64,000 nt of DNA. Source: Bombyx mori. Lineage: Eukaryota; Arthropoda; Insecta; Lepidoptera; Bombycidae. The notes under the pieces are model-generated. The model searched no databases. It was not told the DNA's origin and saw only the letters and a list, made by a program, of their open reading frames with translations. The stretch lies in NCBI RefSeq assembly GCF_030269925.1, contig NC_085107.1:8122001-8186000 (forward strand), given 5' to 3'. The translations under genes were made by a program, and so were the position numbers. This document shows, piece after piece, positions 47,764-59,782 of the stretch (position 1 is its first letter; each line of letters begins with the position of its first letter).

Positions 47764-47775
47764 CGCTTGTGAGGT

Positions 47776-48173
47776 GTAATTTTGTTCTATACCAAGTATT
47801 TCATAGCGTAGGCGTGATAGGTAAATTCTGAAATTATATTTCTGCCGTTTATTCATACCATTTATTTTCTTTATTCGTAGATACTAATTAGTTCTACTCG
47901 TAAATCACATAAAAAAACGTTAGTTGTTTTTGTTTAATTTACACTTAGCCAGAGCTGAGTCTATGGTGAGTAAAAATTAAATCATGTTTTATAATCTTTT
48001 TGTATTTTTTTTTCATAAAGTATCTAAAACATATTTAACAACATTATTATACTTCTTTTATATAGATAGATACACAAATACAAATAATGATGATTTGACA
48101 TTATGGATCTCATGAAAAAAGGTGGCATTTAAATAGCTCGCTTGTTCGGAATTCTACGAGTAATATTTTATTA
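47776..48173. other. Intronic, unassigned AT-rich
   Basis: Nothing recognised. Confidence 0.5.
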
Positions 48174-48467
48174 TCTATATATATATATATAAATGAATTG
48201 GTGTTCGTTAGTCTCGCTAAAACTCGAGAACGGCTGGACCGATTTTGCTAATTTTGGTCTTCAATTATTTGTGGAAGTCCAGAGAAGGTTTAAAAGGTAG
48301 ATATATATGAAAATGCTCGGAATTCAATAAAAATAACAATTTTGTTTTTCCTTTGATGTGTCCCCCGTCGGACGGATTCCTTTTGTTTGTTTTAAGTTTA
48401 TTTTATACAAAAGTTTAGGTCTTTTATTTATCGATTGAGGCACTACGAAGTCTGCCGGGTGAGCTAG
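48174..48467 (+). mobile_element. Non-autonomous Helitron-like element, family H2
   Basis: It starts TCTATATATATATATATA after A, contains cgttagtctcgctaaaactc and gtcccccgtcggacgg, and ends gggtgagCTAG before T. It is the plus-oriented copy of the family at 1766 and 39933. Confidence 0.78.
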
Positions 48468-48733
48468 TATATTATAAATAAATTGCACAAAATTAATAAC
48501 AGATACCGCCGTGTTTATCTGGTCTGTACGGACAATGTCGGAAGTCGGAACAATGAGATTATCATTCAGTTCAGTTTAACTGTTAATCGTTTCGTCCATT
48601 AAAGTTTTTTAGATAAAAAATCATTGGACCGCACAGCACTGAGTCATACTTTCGAACTTTTAACAGTTCTCATTTATTCGTAATTGCTAACATTTGACAT
48701 CGCACGTTTTGATTTAGAAATATTCTGGAATTT

Positions 48734-49215
48734 TGAAAAAAAGGGTGCGTGTACTTATGTAGGTACGCGCGTAAGAAGTTATACTTTATTAAACTACATA
48801 CCTTTGCGGGCTAATTTAATTTACTACAAAAGATGGAGGACCGTAGAAAAAAAAGGGTGCGTGTACTTATGTACGCGCGTAAGAAGTTATAATTTTTTTT
48901 ATTAAATTTGTTTCTTTTTTTTATGTAAATTTTAATCAATTTGAAAAAAATCGATTAAACAACATCCTCAAACACGCATATTGGACATCCCTTTTCTTGA
49001 CATAGTATAAATTCGGTAATTCTCGGTACGGTTCTGAAAGTTCACCTGTGGCTATATTATTATTATTATTCAGACTCGCCAAGTGACGTCGGTCATATTG
49101 TAATAAGCAATTTAGTGGGCAACTTCATTCTGTTAATTTTGTGTCACGGTGCGCGCGCATCGTAAAATTTCACTCTCATCAATTTTTGATAACGCGCCTA
49201 AAGAAGTATAACTTC
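48734..49215. repeat. Composite repeat with internal direct duplication
   Basis: aagggtgcgtgtacttatgt and cgcgcgtaagaagttata occur at 48741-48782 and again at 48853-48892, about 112 bp apart. The far end (49201-49215) contains the near-palindrome agaagtataacttc, similar to the aagaagttata of the direct repeats. It may be one damaged transposon of unknown class. The open frame 48684-48905 simply reads the duplicated unit twice (GTRVRSY and CTRVRSY). Confidence 0.6.
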
Positions 49216-49705
49216 AATTAAAAAAGAAAATTTTAAAATAATTTTCTTCGTAAAACCGATTGAAAACGTTTGCTAAATAAATTATGATAAAACCTGTAAT
49301 TTTAACATTTAAAATGAAGCTTAATTTTAAAATGGGCCTTACCTTTGATATTTAAAAAAAATATCCGAACTGAAATCGAAAACAAGAAAACTTAGAGAAT
49401 ATCTACCGTGGAAACAATTCGGAACGCAAACTTCGGCCTTCATCTAATATAAAAGTTTCGCCAGAGCCGCGATAAGTGAAAAACTACCGGAGAGGAGACT
49501 TTCCGAGCACTATGCCGGTGCAAAGTGAAAAACTTACCGCGGCCTTTTCGATAATATCTGTTAGAGCAAAGAAGTAACACTGATCGACAGAAACACCATT
49601 TATTGTTTGTGAAATACTTTATGATCGTTCTAAATATTAAAGGATAAAGGAAAAAGATTCCTTTTGCGTTTTATACCGAGAACGAAATACTTTTTTTAAA
49701 CTATA
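49216..49705. other. Intronic, unassigned
   Basis: Nothing recognised. Confidence 0.5.
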
Positions 49706-50119
49706 CTAGAGGTCCCGCAGTAGTCGAAATTCGACTAAAATTAATTCGAGTTGTAAGTTTGTACACTATTATGATTGTATTTTATACTTCTCTAGTCACC
49801 AATTTCGCCAAGACTACACTATACATTTTTTTTAACAAAGACAAACAATATTTAATCTCAATTTGACAACAGACGTGAAGAACAAAAGTTTGACAATAAA
49901 TATTATGTATGCGTGTGTGCGTCAAATACATGGTATGTAGTGTGTGTAATGTTTTCTTTATTGATTTAATGTATCTTTTATGCATTATTTAAAAAAAATA
50001 TTGGCATTGTGCACTTCTTCTCTATATTCTCTATAAGTATAGAAAATTTCATACTCCTCCGTCCGCGCAATTTTTGTAAAAAGGGATGCAAAGTTTTTGC
50101 TTCACGTATTAATATATTA
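49706..50119 (-). mobile_element. Non-autonomous Helitron-like element, family H1
   Basis: CTAG (49706-49709) and the intact AGTCGAATTTCGACT hairpin mark the minus-strand 3' end with host T beyond. The 5' end (around ttaatatattaatacg) has lost the TC. The body is very similar to 60886-61312. Confidence 0.8.
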
Positions 50120-51628
50120 ACTATATAGTTACGTCACGTCATGCACACGTTAATTTTGTTCACTTGAAACAACACTCTAAAATTGATTATAGTTTTTTCA
50201 TCAATAATTCATTTTTCTTGGGTCATGAAAAATATTACACGTATCTATTTGCTTTATCTCTGTGAACACAATCAATGACGCAAGAGTCTCAAGGACTGAA
50301 AAATAATTAATTTAATGCGTCTTAACGTGGAAAGCTAATAAAATACATTGGATCAAAGTAATAAGTATACTAGTTAGTTTCTAGACTGTAATATGGCCAG
50401 CGTAAAGTTTCATGATTTATACTTAAACCATTTCATAATAAACCGAGCGCTGTAAACTAGAGTACTTAGTAATAATATTTAATAAGTAATACTAATACGA
50501 TACTATAATAATAATAATGTTTAGTATTTTGGAAATCTTATTTTTTTTTTTATACAATTGATGAGAGTTTATAATGTAATTCTAAATTCTGTTTGTATGT
50601 TGATTGAATTGTTAAGTTTACAGCGCTAAATTATATATTGTACAATATGATGAGGCAGTTGTATTTATAAGCTTATAAGCTTAGCATCTAAAGACTTAGA
50701 ACTAGTATAATAAAAACTAAGCTCATATATAAAGATGTATAAGATCTCGAGCATAATGTCGATTACATTTTTTTTACCATCAGACTTACAATCGAATCGT
50801 ATAATCGAAGTCTCACTACTTACTCCGATGGAGTTTTAATAATCAGGTAGCGTGAAGCCGACTCGGCGATTCGTAAACTAAGCCTGCCGCCATGCCGATA
50901 GAATGTTCTTCCCCTGTTCAAATCGGTTTTACAATTGATTTCTTTACGGTCCACAAATTCTGTTAATGCTCCATCGAGTTGCTTTACGTTGGGAAGCCAT
51001 GGCTTATTTAAATACCGCGTCGGGAGATTTAGGTACATAGCATTTACTCGAATATTCGTTGGAGTGAATTTAATTGTGAAGAAATTTTGTTTAGTGATAA
51101 TAGAAATAGAATTTTATGGACCTTTTCAAAGTAAGTAATATGAGTGCTACATAGTTTTAATGCTACTTAATTATAATTATTGCATGCAAATGTTTATTAA
51201 GATCAGCAATTAAGCTACTAAAGTTTCACTGGGCTTCAAAATTGACAATTATATGGCAATAAATTTTGCATTTCCAGAATACGAAATTGGTTATTAAAAT
51301 TTGATTCATCGGTTTCCATGTAAATAAATCCCTTGTACCATATTCATTTTGCGTGAACTCAGAACTGCGTAGGTAAACTTTTCCATGTATGGGATGCGCA
51401 AACAAATCAGAATTGTTAGCTCGACTTGTATTTGCATGCTGAGCGAGTTCGGATTGACTTTTTTCGCTGGTACAACAGATTTAAATTATTGTTTGACTGT
51501 TTCTGTCCCACTTTATATAGAGGTAGTTTATAAATTTATCAACACCAAGTAGCGTATAAGATGTTGCAGATGTAACAGAATTGTAGATACCTTCTATATA
51601 AGTTTCTAAGTCACTATGATTACATTTT
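50120..51628. other. Intronic, unassigned
   Basis: No exon recognised. The opposed open frames at 50820-51138 lie in a slightly GC-richer patch without recognisable motifs. Confidence 0.45.
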
Positions 51629-51965
51629 GAAGCCGTCGTAGCCTAAAGGAGAAAGCCCGGCTTACTCTTGTCAATTAATTTTCCTTTGTCAATGTGTTCC
51701 AAAAGGCAGGCAGGTATCATTTTTAATATTAAATATATGCATAAATACGGCACAAGTATTCATAAATAATTTTCACGATGAAGGAATAATGTCGTGTTAT
51801 AAAAATCAAAACGCGAAAGTTGCACTTGCCGTAGCCGGCATTTACCATGAAGTTCGCATGGATAGGTAGCAACATTCTGCTTAAATTTGCCATGAACCAG
51901 TTATGCAATATAATTAAGAACTCATTTATCGAAGCTTGGCATTCACGTGCATCTATGGATTTCCG
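51629..51965 (+). mobile_element. Bm1 SINE, long but highly diverged
   Basis: The tRNA-like start gaagccgtcgtagcctaaag is followed by ggcaggcaggtatcattttt, ttttcacgatgaaggaataa, gtcgtg..ataaaaatcaaa, ttaccatgaag and catctatgg. This is the full-length Bm1 order with indels; the B box is damaged. The 3' tail is missing. Confidence 0.75.
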
Positions 51966-53169
51966 TAAACATTTTATACCAGATATATGCCTTGAGATCA
52001 TTGCTCTTTTTTTGCAATAATTAATTAGTTAGTTAAATTAATTAGTTAAATTAAAAATTACGCTTAATTTTTATTTTATTATTTCAAGGAAGATGTGGAG
52101 GATTCATAAAACATAATATAATATATTAAGGGTGAAAAACATTCCATGAAGCAATTAATCAAGTCAGACAAAATAAAACCCACTGTTTGCTTTTCATTAA
52201 AAACACGGTGGCTCTCCAAAATATTGCGAAATTCCCTGTATTTAAATTATAGTGTTTCAATTTTGGAACTCTATTTTTGCAACGTGATTGTGTTTGTTAA
52301 TTATTTACAAAGGTAAATAAAACCGAAATGCGGTTTATATTTGTAAAATATATACAAAGCCATTGATGTAAAACAATTTGGAAATGCTCATAGAATTCTC
52401 ATGTTTAAAAAACTTGCGTATCCTTTAAGTAATTGAATTCTGATGTCAACGAACCGAAATCATTCAGTGGTTAAAATACAAATAAGAATTTGACATTTGT
52501 TATCATTTTGACAAGAAATATTGCCGAAGTGATAGGCTCTTCTTCACATCTTAATCTCTTCTGACATTTGTATAGACAAATGATCGAAACACGTCAATGG
52601 TACATACCTAATTTAAAACGAAATCTTCGTAATGATTCATCGACATGTATAACATTCCCGAATGTTGGGATGAAGTTTGTTTGTGGAATTATATTATATA
52701 TCGACAAGTCGTCGTTGTCAATCCAAAATCTGCTATGTGCACTTTTGAGATTTTTACTTTTCGACCTTTTCGTATAGTTCACAGCCCTATCTACCGTCTA
52801 AAAAAACCATTACGTGTCTATAACTTTAATTTTTATCTATAGCTTTCATTTGATATATTTCTTAAAAATTCATCTTCATATAATATTTTATATGAAAATG
52901 TTGTTACTCGTTAATTCAAAATAGAGTTTTTGCACATAGCAGGTTTTGGTTTCACAGCGACGAATTTCTCAGATTACTTGTAAATAATTCTGTTATTCGT
53001 TAATGTTAGACTTATAGTTCACAGCGGTCTCGACGTCAGCACCGGTTGCTTATTTACCCTTTACATTAATTGCGTAGGAGATGGTTGTATTCCCCGAGTT
53101 CAATTTAGCTAAAAATAAACTGAAACCGAGGACAAATACATACCTTTCAATTCAATTACTAATTATATT
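51966..53169. other. Intronic, unassigned AT-rich
   Basis: Nothing recognised; open frames at 52568-52842 are overlapping and unsupported. Confidence 0.5.
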
Positions 53170-53364
53170 CTATTTCTACCGTGGAGCAGTATGTGTTTCA
53201 GTTTGAAGGGTGAGGCAGCCGTTGTAACTATATCTAAGACCTTAGAACTTATATCTCAAGTGGATGGCGCATTTACGTCGTAGATGTCTATGGGCTCCAG
53301 TAACCAGTTAACAGCAGGTGGGCTGTGAGCTCGTCCACCCATCTAAGCAATACAAAAAAAAAAA
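53170..53364 (+). mobile_element. Bm1 SINE, 5'-truncated
   Basis: ctatttctaccgtggagcag, tttgaagggtgaggcagccg, tctatgggctccagtaacca, caggtgggctgtgagctcgt, then ctaagcaatacaaaaaaa. Confidence 0.9.
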
Positions 53365-53771
53365 CATCTATGCTTGTTTTAACCGAATATATTTCGGTTC
53401 GTCTCGGCTTAATTTCAATTGTTCGGGGTAGTTTTAAACTTTTTGACCAAAACTAGTAGTTATGAATTTAATCAGACTTTACGACTACACACTACATAGT
53501 TTACGATTAATCATTTTCTACATTGTTTCACATCGTTACAACGTTGGCCCGTTCGAGTCCGTATTAATGTCTCAAACGTAAATGAGTCTTAGCATTAGAT
53601 AAACTAATTGGAATCGATTTTGAAGTGGAACAATGAATAAAGCATAGTTCTTCTCATTCGATCACAGTGTGTTGTAGTCACTTCGTTATTATAATAAAGG
53701 TTTGAAGTGACTCATGTTAAGTTAATACGTATAATTGGAATGTTAACCTTAACGAAGGAGCTAACATGATA
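53365..53771. other. Intronic, unassigned
   Basis: Nothing recognised. Confidence 0.5.
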
Positions 53772-54089
53772 TCTTATACCTTAAAACCAGCAATTCTTGT
53801 ATATTAATATATATGTATATAATCTGAATCTAGGAAACGGCTCCAACGATTTTCATAAAATTTAGTATACAGAGCATTTCGGGGGCGATAAATCGATCTA
53901 GCTACGATTTATTTTCAGACAATGTTGTTTTATTCGTGTTTCATATACGTATTCAATAATCATACATGTATTCAATAATCAGCTCTTCCCGACATCTATT
54001 GGCGAATAATAATACTATTTTTCTTAATTGAGGGCAACTAACCGCTTTAAAGAAACAACAAGATGGCGTTATCAAAAAAAATCATCTAG
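53772..54089 (+). mobile_element. Non-autonomous Helitron-like element, family H5
   Basis: TCTTATACCTTAAAACCAGC after A, and atcatCTAG before T. It differs from 44042-44331 by an insertion of about 20 bp (a local duplication of attcaataatcat at about 53950-53975) and a deletion near the 3' end. Confidence 0.7.
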
Positions 54090-55831
54090 TATCTATCTAT
54101 AAAATCATCATCTAGTATATTATTAAGTGATTAAATAGGTCCATAGACATCAAAATGTGAATTCGCCATCCATCTTGAAAAATTTGTTCGAAATATTTTT
54201 TGTATTGTACAAAGACGGTCCTTGAAACCGGAGCCTATGATTCTTAAGAGATTTAAAAAAAAACACATTTAATTAATCTTTATATAAATAATTAATGTAT
54301 ATAAAATATACCTGAACTTAGAGAAGATTTTTTCGGAAAACTTTAACTGTTTAATAAAATGAAAAACATATCTTCTAAGATTATTAAATTGAGAAAGTCA
54401 CCCCGAAAGTTTTAAGGGAAGATACAAAAGCAGTAAGGTTTTCGCCGAACAATACCGTCATGGCCAATTACACAGGCCGTCAAAGATTTTATAACTTGTC
54501 CTAACTTAAGGCTTTTTGTATTAAGTAAATCATTTTGCTGCTACTGCGTATCCCAAGGTTGGCCTACTAGTACAATCGAGTTACTAAATCTTTTTGTAAT
54601 AATTGCCTAGAGGCCTCGACTTGTCCATTATACTCAAAATCTTTCGGTATACATACCGAGTATATGTACTAGGTTTTAGTTTAAATGGCCACGAGGAATG
54701 GATGGACGCTCACTTAATAATATTCTTAAAGTTTCAAACATAGATAAGTTTGAATAATCCTTAAATTTTTTGGCTAAGAGCCATAATGTTGAACATACAT
54801 GACTTTAACTTGCCTAATTGAATGTTTCAAATTCCAATATAATAGCTCACTGGTATACCGCAGTTATTAATGGCTACTATAATAAAAAAAAAAAAATGTT
54901 TTTCTTGTAATAAAATTAAGACAAGGCTTAGTATAAATATCCGTTATATATTTATTTATATATAATATATTTTCACGAACAGTAATAACAGTTCGCAGTG
55001 TTCATTTATTTTACCAACATTCAATACTCGTTCTCAAAGATTTCGAACTTTGACAGAAATTTTAGGTACACTTCTGTCTTCTTAGAAAACATTCTCAACA
55101 CAGAACCATAAAGGAAACATGTTCTTAATGAAGCCCTCTGGCTGATTTCTGTGTTTTCATCTATTACTGACTTTAAAGGAATTTCGTGAATCGCGAATGA
55201 GTTAATTTTTTGTATTTTAGTGTAATATTAATAAATATTTACGCAACTGAAGTCATAACAGTGATTTCTGTTCTTGTTGATAATTATTTTTTATTTTAAA
55301 ATACTTACTACTTATTATTCTAAATGTAACTTAAGACTATTTACAAATTTTCCACTAATACTTGCTTACAAATCCTACTTTACCTACCTACCTTATTTTA
55401 ACCTTTACATTTGTTAGTTGCTGGGCTATGAAACTTTTAGGCTTTTTTATTACTATGTGCATATTTTTTGTTACTGTATGCATATTTTTTCCACTGTAAA
55501 CATTAATTGCTGGATCTCTACTAAGAAATAAGTTAAAATTAAAAAGTAAACTCATTTTATCTTATTTTTTAATTTATATTCATTCAGAGGGAGTTTTAGC
55601 TTAATAAGTCAAAAGTAAAAGTTTTCTCCACAAATATTTGCTCTAAAGCCGACGATAATTTCTTAGGGTATAAGTGGACCTATATTGGATTTTGGATCTC
55701 ATTATTTTAGCAAAGAATTACATGTGGGTTCAACTTTTGAGCTACTATGAGCAAGCCTAAAGATTTTCCACTCGATAGTGTTTCTCGCACAAGAAGAAAT
55801 AAAAATACATTTCTCAGTACATACATACTTT
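54090..55831. other. Intronic, unassigned AT-rich
   Basis: No exon or repeat recognised. Confidence 0.5.
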
Positions 55832-56270
55832 TGAAGTCGTCGTGGTATAAAGAATAAGACCCTCGGTCGGCTCGGTCGTATTGAGCGATGCAACTGTACC
55901 GATGTTCGAATCCCGAAGGCAGGTACCAATTTTTCTTAAGAAATACGCGCCTAGCAAAAGTTCACGAATCTCTTCCACGGTGAAGGAATAATAACGTCGT
56001 GAAATAAAAATCAAACCAGAAAAATTATAATTTTCGTAATTGCTGGTGGTAGGGCGCTTGGTGAACCCACAGGTCCTGACTATTTCTGTCGTGAAGCAGT
56101 AATTCAGTTTGAAGAGTAGGGCAGTCATTGTACTGTTAAAACTGAGACTTAGGACTCATGTCTCGAGGTGGGTGGCGGCATGTATGTTGCTGATGTTCAC
56201 GGGAATTGGACTTAACAGCAGTTGGATTATGAGCTTATTCATTAATCTTGGCAATAAAAAACAAAAAGAA
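55832..56270 (+). mobile_element. Bm1 SINE, full length, diverged
   Basis: tRNA-like head gaagtcgtcgtggtataaag with B box gatgttcgaatcccg, then ggtaccaatttttcttaaga, ccacggtgaaggaataataa, tgctggtggtagggcg, tcgtgaagcagtaat, cgaggtgggtggcggcatg and a 3' end ggcaataaaaaacaaaaag. Every Bm1 segment is present in order. Confidence 0.88.
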
Positions 56271-56803
56271 ACCAATTTTTGAGAGACCTTTCTGTCAGTG
56301 AGTCAAAATTTTTCATATAAATCGAATGTTGTGTACTTCGATTTCTAACATTTTTCTTAAAATGTAATAAATAAGTATTTATATTATATCAATAATTTAT
56401 TAAGCTGAGACATAATTAATTCAAATTCGTTTTATGCTAAGATGTAACTAAAATTGATTACATTAACGAGAAGAGCCCATCGCAACGCAGAGATGAAAGA
56501 ATAGTAATTCTATTCCCATAGACAATAAATCGGTATGATAGAAACATATCTAGTACAAGTGGAAATAAAAGTCGTGATTCAATATCGATGTTGCTTGAAT
56601 ATGTTTTATATTGCTTATCGATGTGTGCCTCAAGTACAGGTGTGTCGACAAAGAATCGATGCATTTATATTTTTAGCTATAAATTTTCTTCGAAACTAGG
56701 GGAGTGTGTGATGTTGCGTACAGCAGAGGATAGTTTTTATTGTTGATGCGATATAAATATTAGATCATTTGCGAATCTTACAATCATAATATATGGATTA
56801 ATA
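56271..56803. other. Intronic, unassigned
   Basis: Nothing recognised. Confidence 0.5.
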
Positions 56804-56883
56804 TTTTTTTATTTATTGCTTGGATGGGTGGACGAGCTCACAGCCAGCCTGGTGTTAAGTGGTTACTGGAGCCCATAGACATA
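56804..56883 (-). mobile_element. Bm1 SINE, 3' end only
   Basis: tttattgcttggatgggtgg, acgagctcacagccagcctg, tgttaagtggttactggagc, ccatagacat. Strongly 5'-truncated. Confidence 0.88.
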
Positions 56884-57109
56884 ACCTAGCTTTAGGGTCA
56901 AGGTTCAACATCTGATTTATGAGTTCCTTTTAAATTCTTTCGCATTTAGCTTCGAGTGCAGCTTCAAGTTTTGCTGAGCAAAAAGTTAATCGGTCAAATG
57001 TAATTTCCTGCACGCCAATAAAGGCTATCACGACTCTTGGGTTTTGTTAGTCTTCAAAGATAATGAAAGAATTACGTCAAACGCTTAATAGTACAGGTTG
57101 AATTTAGCT

Positions 57110-57600
57110 ATTTTCAAACTAGTAGCATTGTCTGACCCTCTGGACTCATTAAACTTGGTTTATAGGAGCATATGTCATAGCACTCAGGAAACATCTTAGA
57201 AGAAATATCATTCCAAAGTCGGGTAGTGTGTATGAACATAGTGTCTAGATGTCTGTGGGATCGTCTTGAATAATTTCTCAGACAATTCATCATAGAATAT
57301 ATAGCAGAAAACACACAGTGATCCAAAATAGACCCAGAGGCTCCAAACATCCGTGATACCATGCCTATCGACAATCCAACCGGCCCTCAGCTGTATATAG
57401 TCAAGTGGAAGTAGCTGGTACTTGGAAGCCCGGATCAGAGATCAGAGCAATACTCAACACGAGGCTGGCTCTTTGCTTTGTCAAACGAAAGTCTTTGTCC
57501 AGGCGTGAAGTATCGCTTCACCAAGGTGGTTTTTTAATCTGTTAAGAACCCTGAACATTTTAGAAACATTATTAGTTTTACTTTTTAAATAATTTCAACA
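57110..57600 (-). pseudogene. Old LINE ORF2 C-terminal remnant
   Basis: Minus-strand frames read VKRYFTPGQRLSFDKAKSQP, RVEYCSDL and stop, then a frame from about 57374 with MFGASGSILDHCVFSAIYSM, SRRSHRHLDTMF and HTTRLWNDISSKMFPECYDI. The RYFTPGQ..YCS..L and TRLWND/NEL..FPE-YD signature matches the C-terminal part of the L1Bm-like family (compare 5497-5721), but it is a different, older lineage with no tail. Confidence 0.7.
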
Positions 57601-57747
57601 AGGCACTTCACCCGAAACATTGACCCCAAGAATCCCAATACTCACCATGGCTTAGCCACCTTAAGCGTATAGCAATAATAAGTCGACTCACTAATTTTTT
57701 AAAGTGTTGCGAGCTTCTAAAAAATTACATATTTTTTTTAAATATAA

Positions 57748-57818
57748 GACTGGACATCAGTTGGGGAGGCAGTGTGTTCAGCAGTGGGCAGTAGACAGGC
57801 TGAGATGATGATGATGAT
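57748..57818 (+). mobile_element. RTE-like LINE 3' end with (ATG)n tail
   Basis: agactggacatcagttgggg, aggcagtgtgttcagcagtg, ggcagtagacaggctgag, then (ATG)n. It matches the end of the copy at 30436-30556. Confidence 0.75.
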
Positions 57819-58645
57819 AACACCCCATTTATAGACATTTTTAGACAGCCCATATTAAACGAAGATGTTTATTGAAATATTAACATCAGTGGCACGTAGT
57901 GTTACGTATTTTCGGGTGTTTAATTGTAACCTTTCCCATTTAATATCGAATTTCAACATTAATAGACTTATGCTGACCTAAACGCGGTTAGTATGTTTAA
58001 ACAGGTAACCATCGTGAATTATGGTAATCCCTTTAGGTTTTACATAACCGCAGAGGGACCCTGATTCAATTCGTAATTTTACCACGAATAAAGCAGAGAT
58101 CAGCCCTCACCTTTTTATGCTCAATTAAGTCACGAGCAGAATTAACTATAGCGATAAATTGTGTTTTGTTTTGCCTAATTGCCTAAACGTTATTGTGATT
58201 TTCAAATTGTTTTTCATGCATTTATAAAAAAACAGTATTTTTAGTTTAAAAAAGTATTATTATATGTAACCTCTATACGAATTACCTTAAAAGAGGTTAA
58301 TTTGTTATAAGGATGACATAAATGAAAATTTGAATATTGAAAAATTAGACATAAGAAATATAAAAACATTTTTTTACTTGTAAAATATTAAAAATATAAA
58401 AAAGTGGTGAAGCAATAACTTTAAATGTTGTTTCTCTTTATAAGAGCAACTCAATTTGTGCTATGGTTTTATTAAGATAAACTGCATTTTGATGTAAATA
58501 AAATAATACAATATTATATAGGTATATTATACATGGAGGTCTAGCTATATTATTTATATATATTCTCACACATTCCTCTTAAACAAACAGAGAGATTAAA
58601 TATTAGAGTGCAACAGAATTGTATTGAAAAATATTTGTTTTTCAG
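57819..58645. other. Intronic, unassigned AT-rich
   Basis: Nothing recognised before the possible splice acceptor at 58635-58645. Confidence 0.45.
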
Positions 58646-58897
58646 ATCGTTTTTAATCTGATCGATGGCGTACGAGCGTTTTTCAATCCGCCATGTTTGC
58701 CTGAACTGACCATGTGTGAAACTTGTTTAAGTGAACTCGTGCGTCCGTGTCAAAGGCTGAATGTTGAGTTCGATGCTTTTCCTCGGATTCCCAATCAGAC
58801 TGAATTAAATACGGGAAAATCCGAATTGCGACTACAAACTACACTGACACACCTATGTCTGCTGCGAAGCTTTCATACGTTTGCGTTTGGCTACTGA
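58646..58897 (+). CDS. Possible exon, ZAD-like zinc-binding segment
   Basis: A strong acceptor-like tract (ttgtttttcag) ends at 58645. The following frame reads IVFNLIDGVRAFFNPPCLPE, LTMCETCLSELVRPCQRLNV, EFDAFPRIPNQTELNTGKSE and on to a stop at 58895. The LPE..MC-TC...L arrangement resembles the second half of the ZAD domain of insect C2H2 zinc-finger proteins (LP..IC..C...L), which would make it part of a DNA-binding regulator. The patch is clearly GC-richer than its surroundings. Against it: no first CxxC, no good donor, and a stop, so it would have to be a terminal exon or a pseudo-exon. It lies inside the presumed NOS1AP intron 1. Confidence 0.35.
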   Translation: MVFNLIDGVRAFFNPPCLPELTMCETCLSELVRPCQRLNVEFDAFPRIPNQTELNTGKSELRLQTTLTHLCLLRSFHTFAFGY

Positions 58898-58919
58898 GAT
58901 AACTGTTGCACAACCATGC

Positions 58920-59013
58920 ACTTGAAACTTTGCCGGTCGATGACATAAGGTGGTAACCACTCAAAAACAGGTGAACTCTGAACTACTACTCTACGACTAA
59001 TGCAATAAAAAAC
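58920..59013 (+). mobile_element. Possible SINE/LINE 3' tail remnant
   Basis: ggtggtaaccactcaaaaac, aggtgaactctga and ctaatgcaataaaaaac follow the shared Bm1/L1Bm tail order, heavily mutated. Confidence 0.4.
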
Positions 59014-59398
59014 AAAATGCCGTGTCATGCTCGAAAGAAGTATTTGGTTTTATTTAGTACTATACTAGATAAAATTAGTAGTAGGTACATTCGAAAAGAG
59101 CCGGTGAACCCGGTGACAGAATTCAATAGAACTTCAATACATTTGGTATTGTCAAAATGCAAACATATACGCATTCCCGAATACCTCAGTTCAAAACCTA
59201 TTTGCGACGTCCTAGTTACGAAGGAATGTTTCTAATCGAAAACAGACATCTATTGAATGTTGCCAACTAGTATTTGAAATGCGAAATTCTCGCACCAGCC
59301 TCTGATAATATTTAAAAGACTATTATAGAACGGAGTTTCCATTTAATTCGTAGTCGGAATTCGTATTTTCTTTTTCTATGGTGGTGGTGGTGACTATT

Positions 59399-59586
59399 CA
59401 GTAACACCAGGTGGGTGTTAAGTGGTTACTGGGGCCCATAGATATCTACAACGTAAATGCGCCACCCACCTTGAGATATAAGTTCTAAGGTCTCAGTATA
59501 GTTACAACAGCCGCCCCGCCCTTCAAACCGAAACGCATTACTGCCTTACGGCAGAAATAGGCAGGGTGGTGGTACCTACTACCAGC
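59399..59586 (-). mobile_element. Bm1 SINE, 5'- and 3'-truncated
   Basis: The minus-strand Bm1 body is well kept: gtgttaagtggttactgggg, ccatagatatctacaacgta, gccacccaccttgagata, cttcaaaccgaaacgcatta, gcagaaataggcaggg. A second very degenerate piece follows at 59715-59782 (ccttcagactgaaactt, cagcagaaatgggcagg). Confidence 0.9.
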
Positions 59587-59782
59587 ATTAGTTACTTAAT
59601 GATTAGTTTGAAATAAGAGTCTGGGCAGACGAGTTGAAGACGCAATAGATACCACAAGCATAAGTATTTCCATATTGCAAGGAAGGCTTTGACACATGAG
59701 GTCGAACTTTCAATTCCAATGGCCAACCTGGCCTTCAGACTGAAACTTAATGTTACTACACAGCAGAAATGGGCAGGAACAT

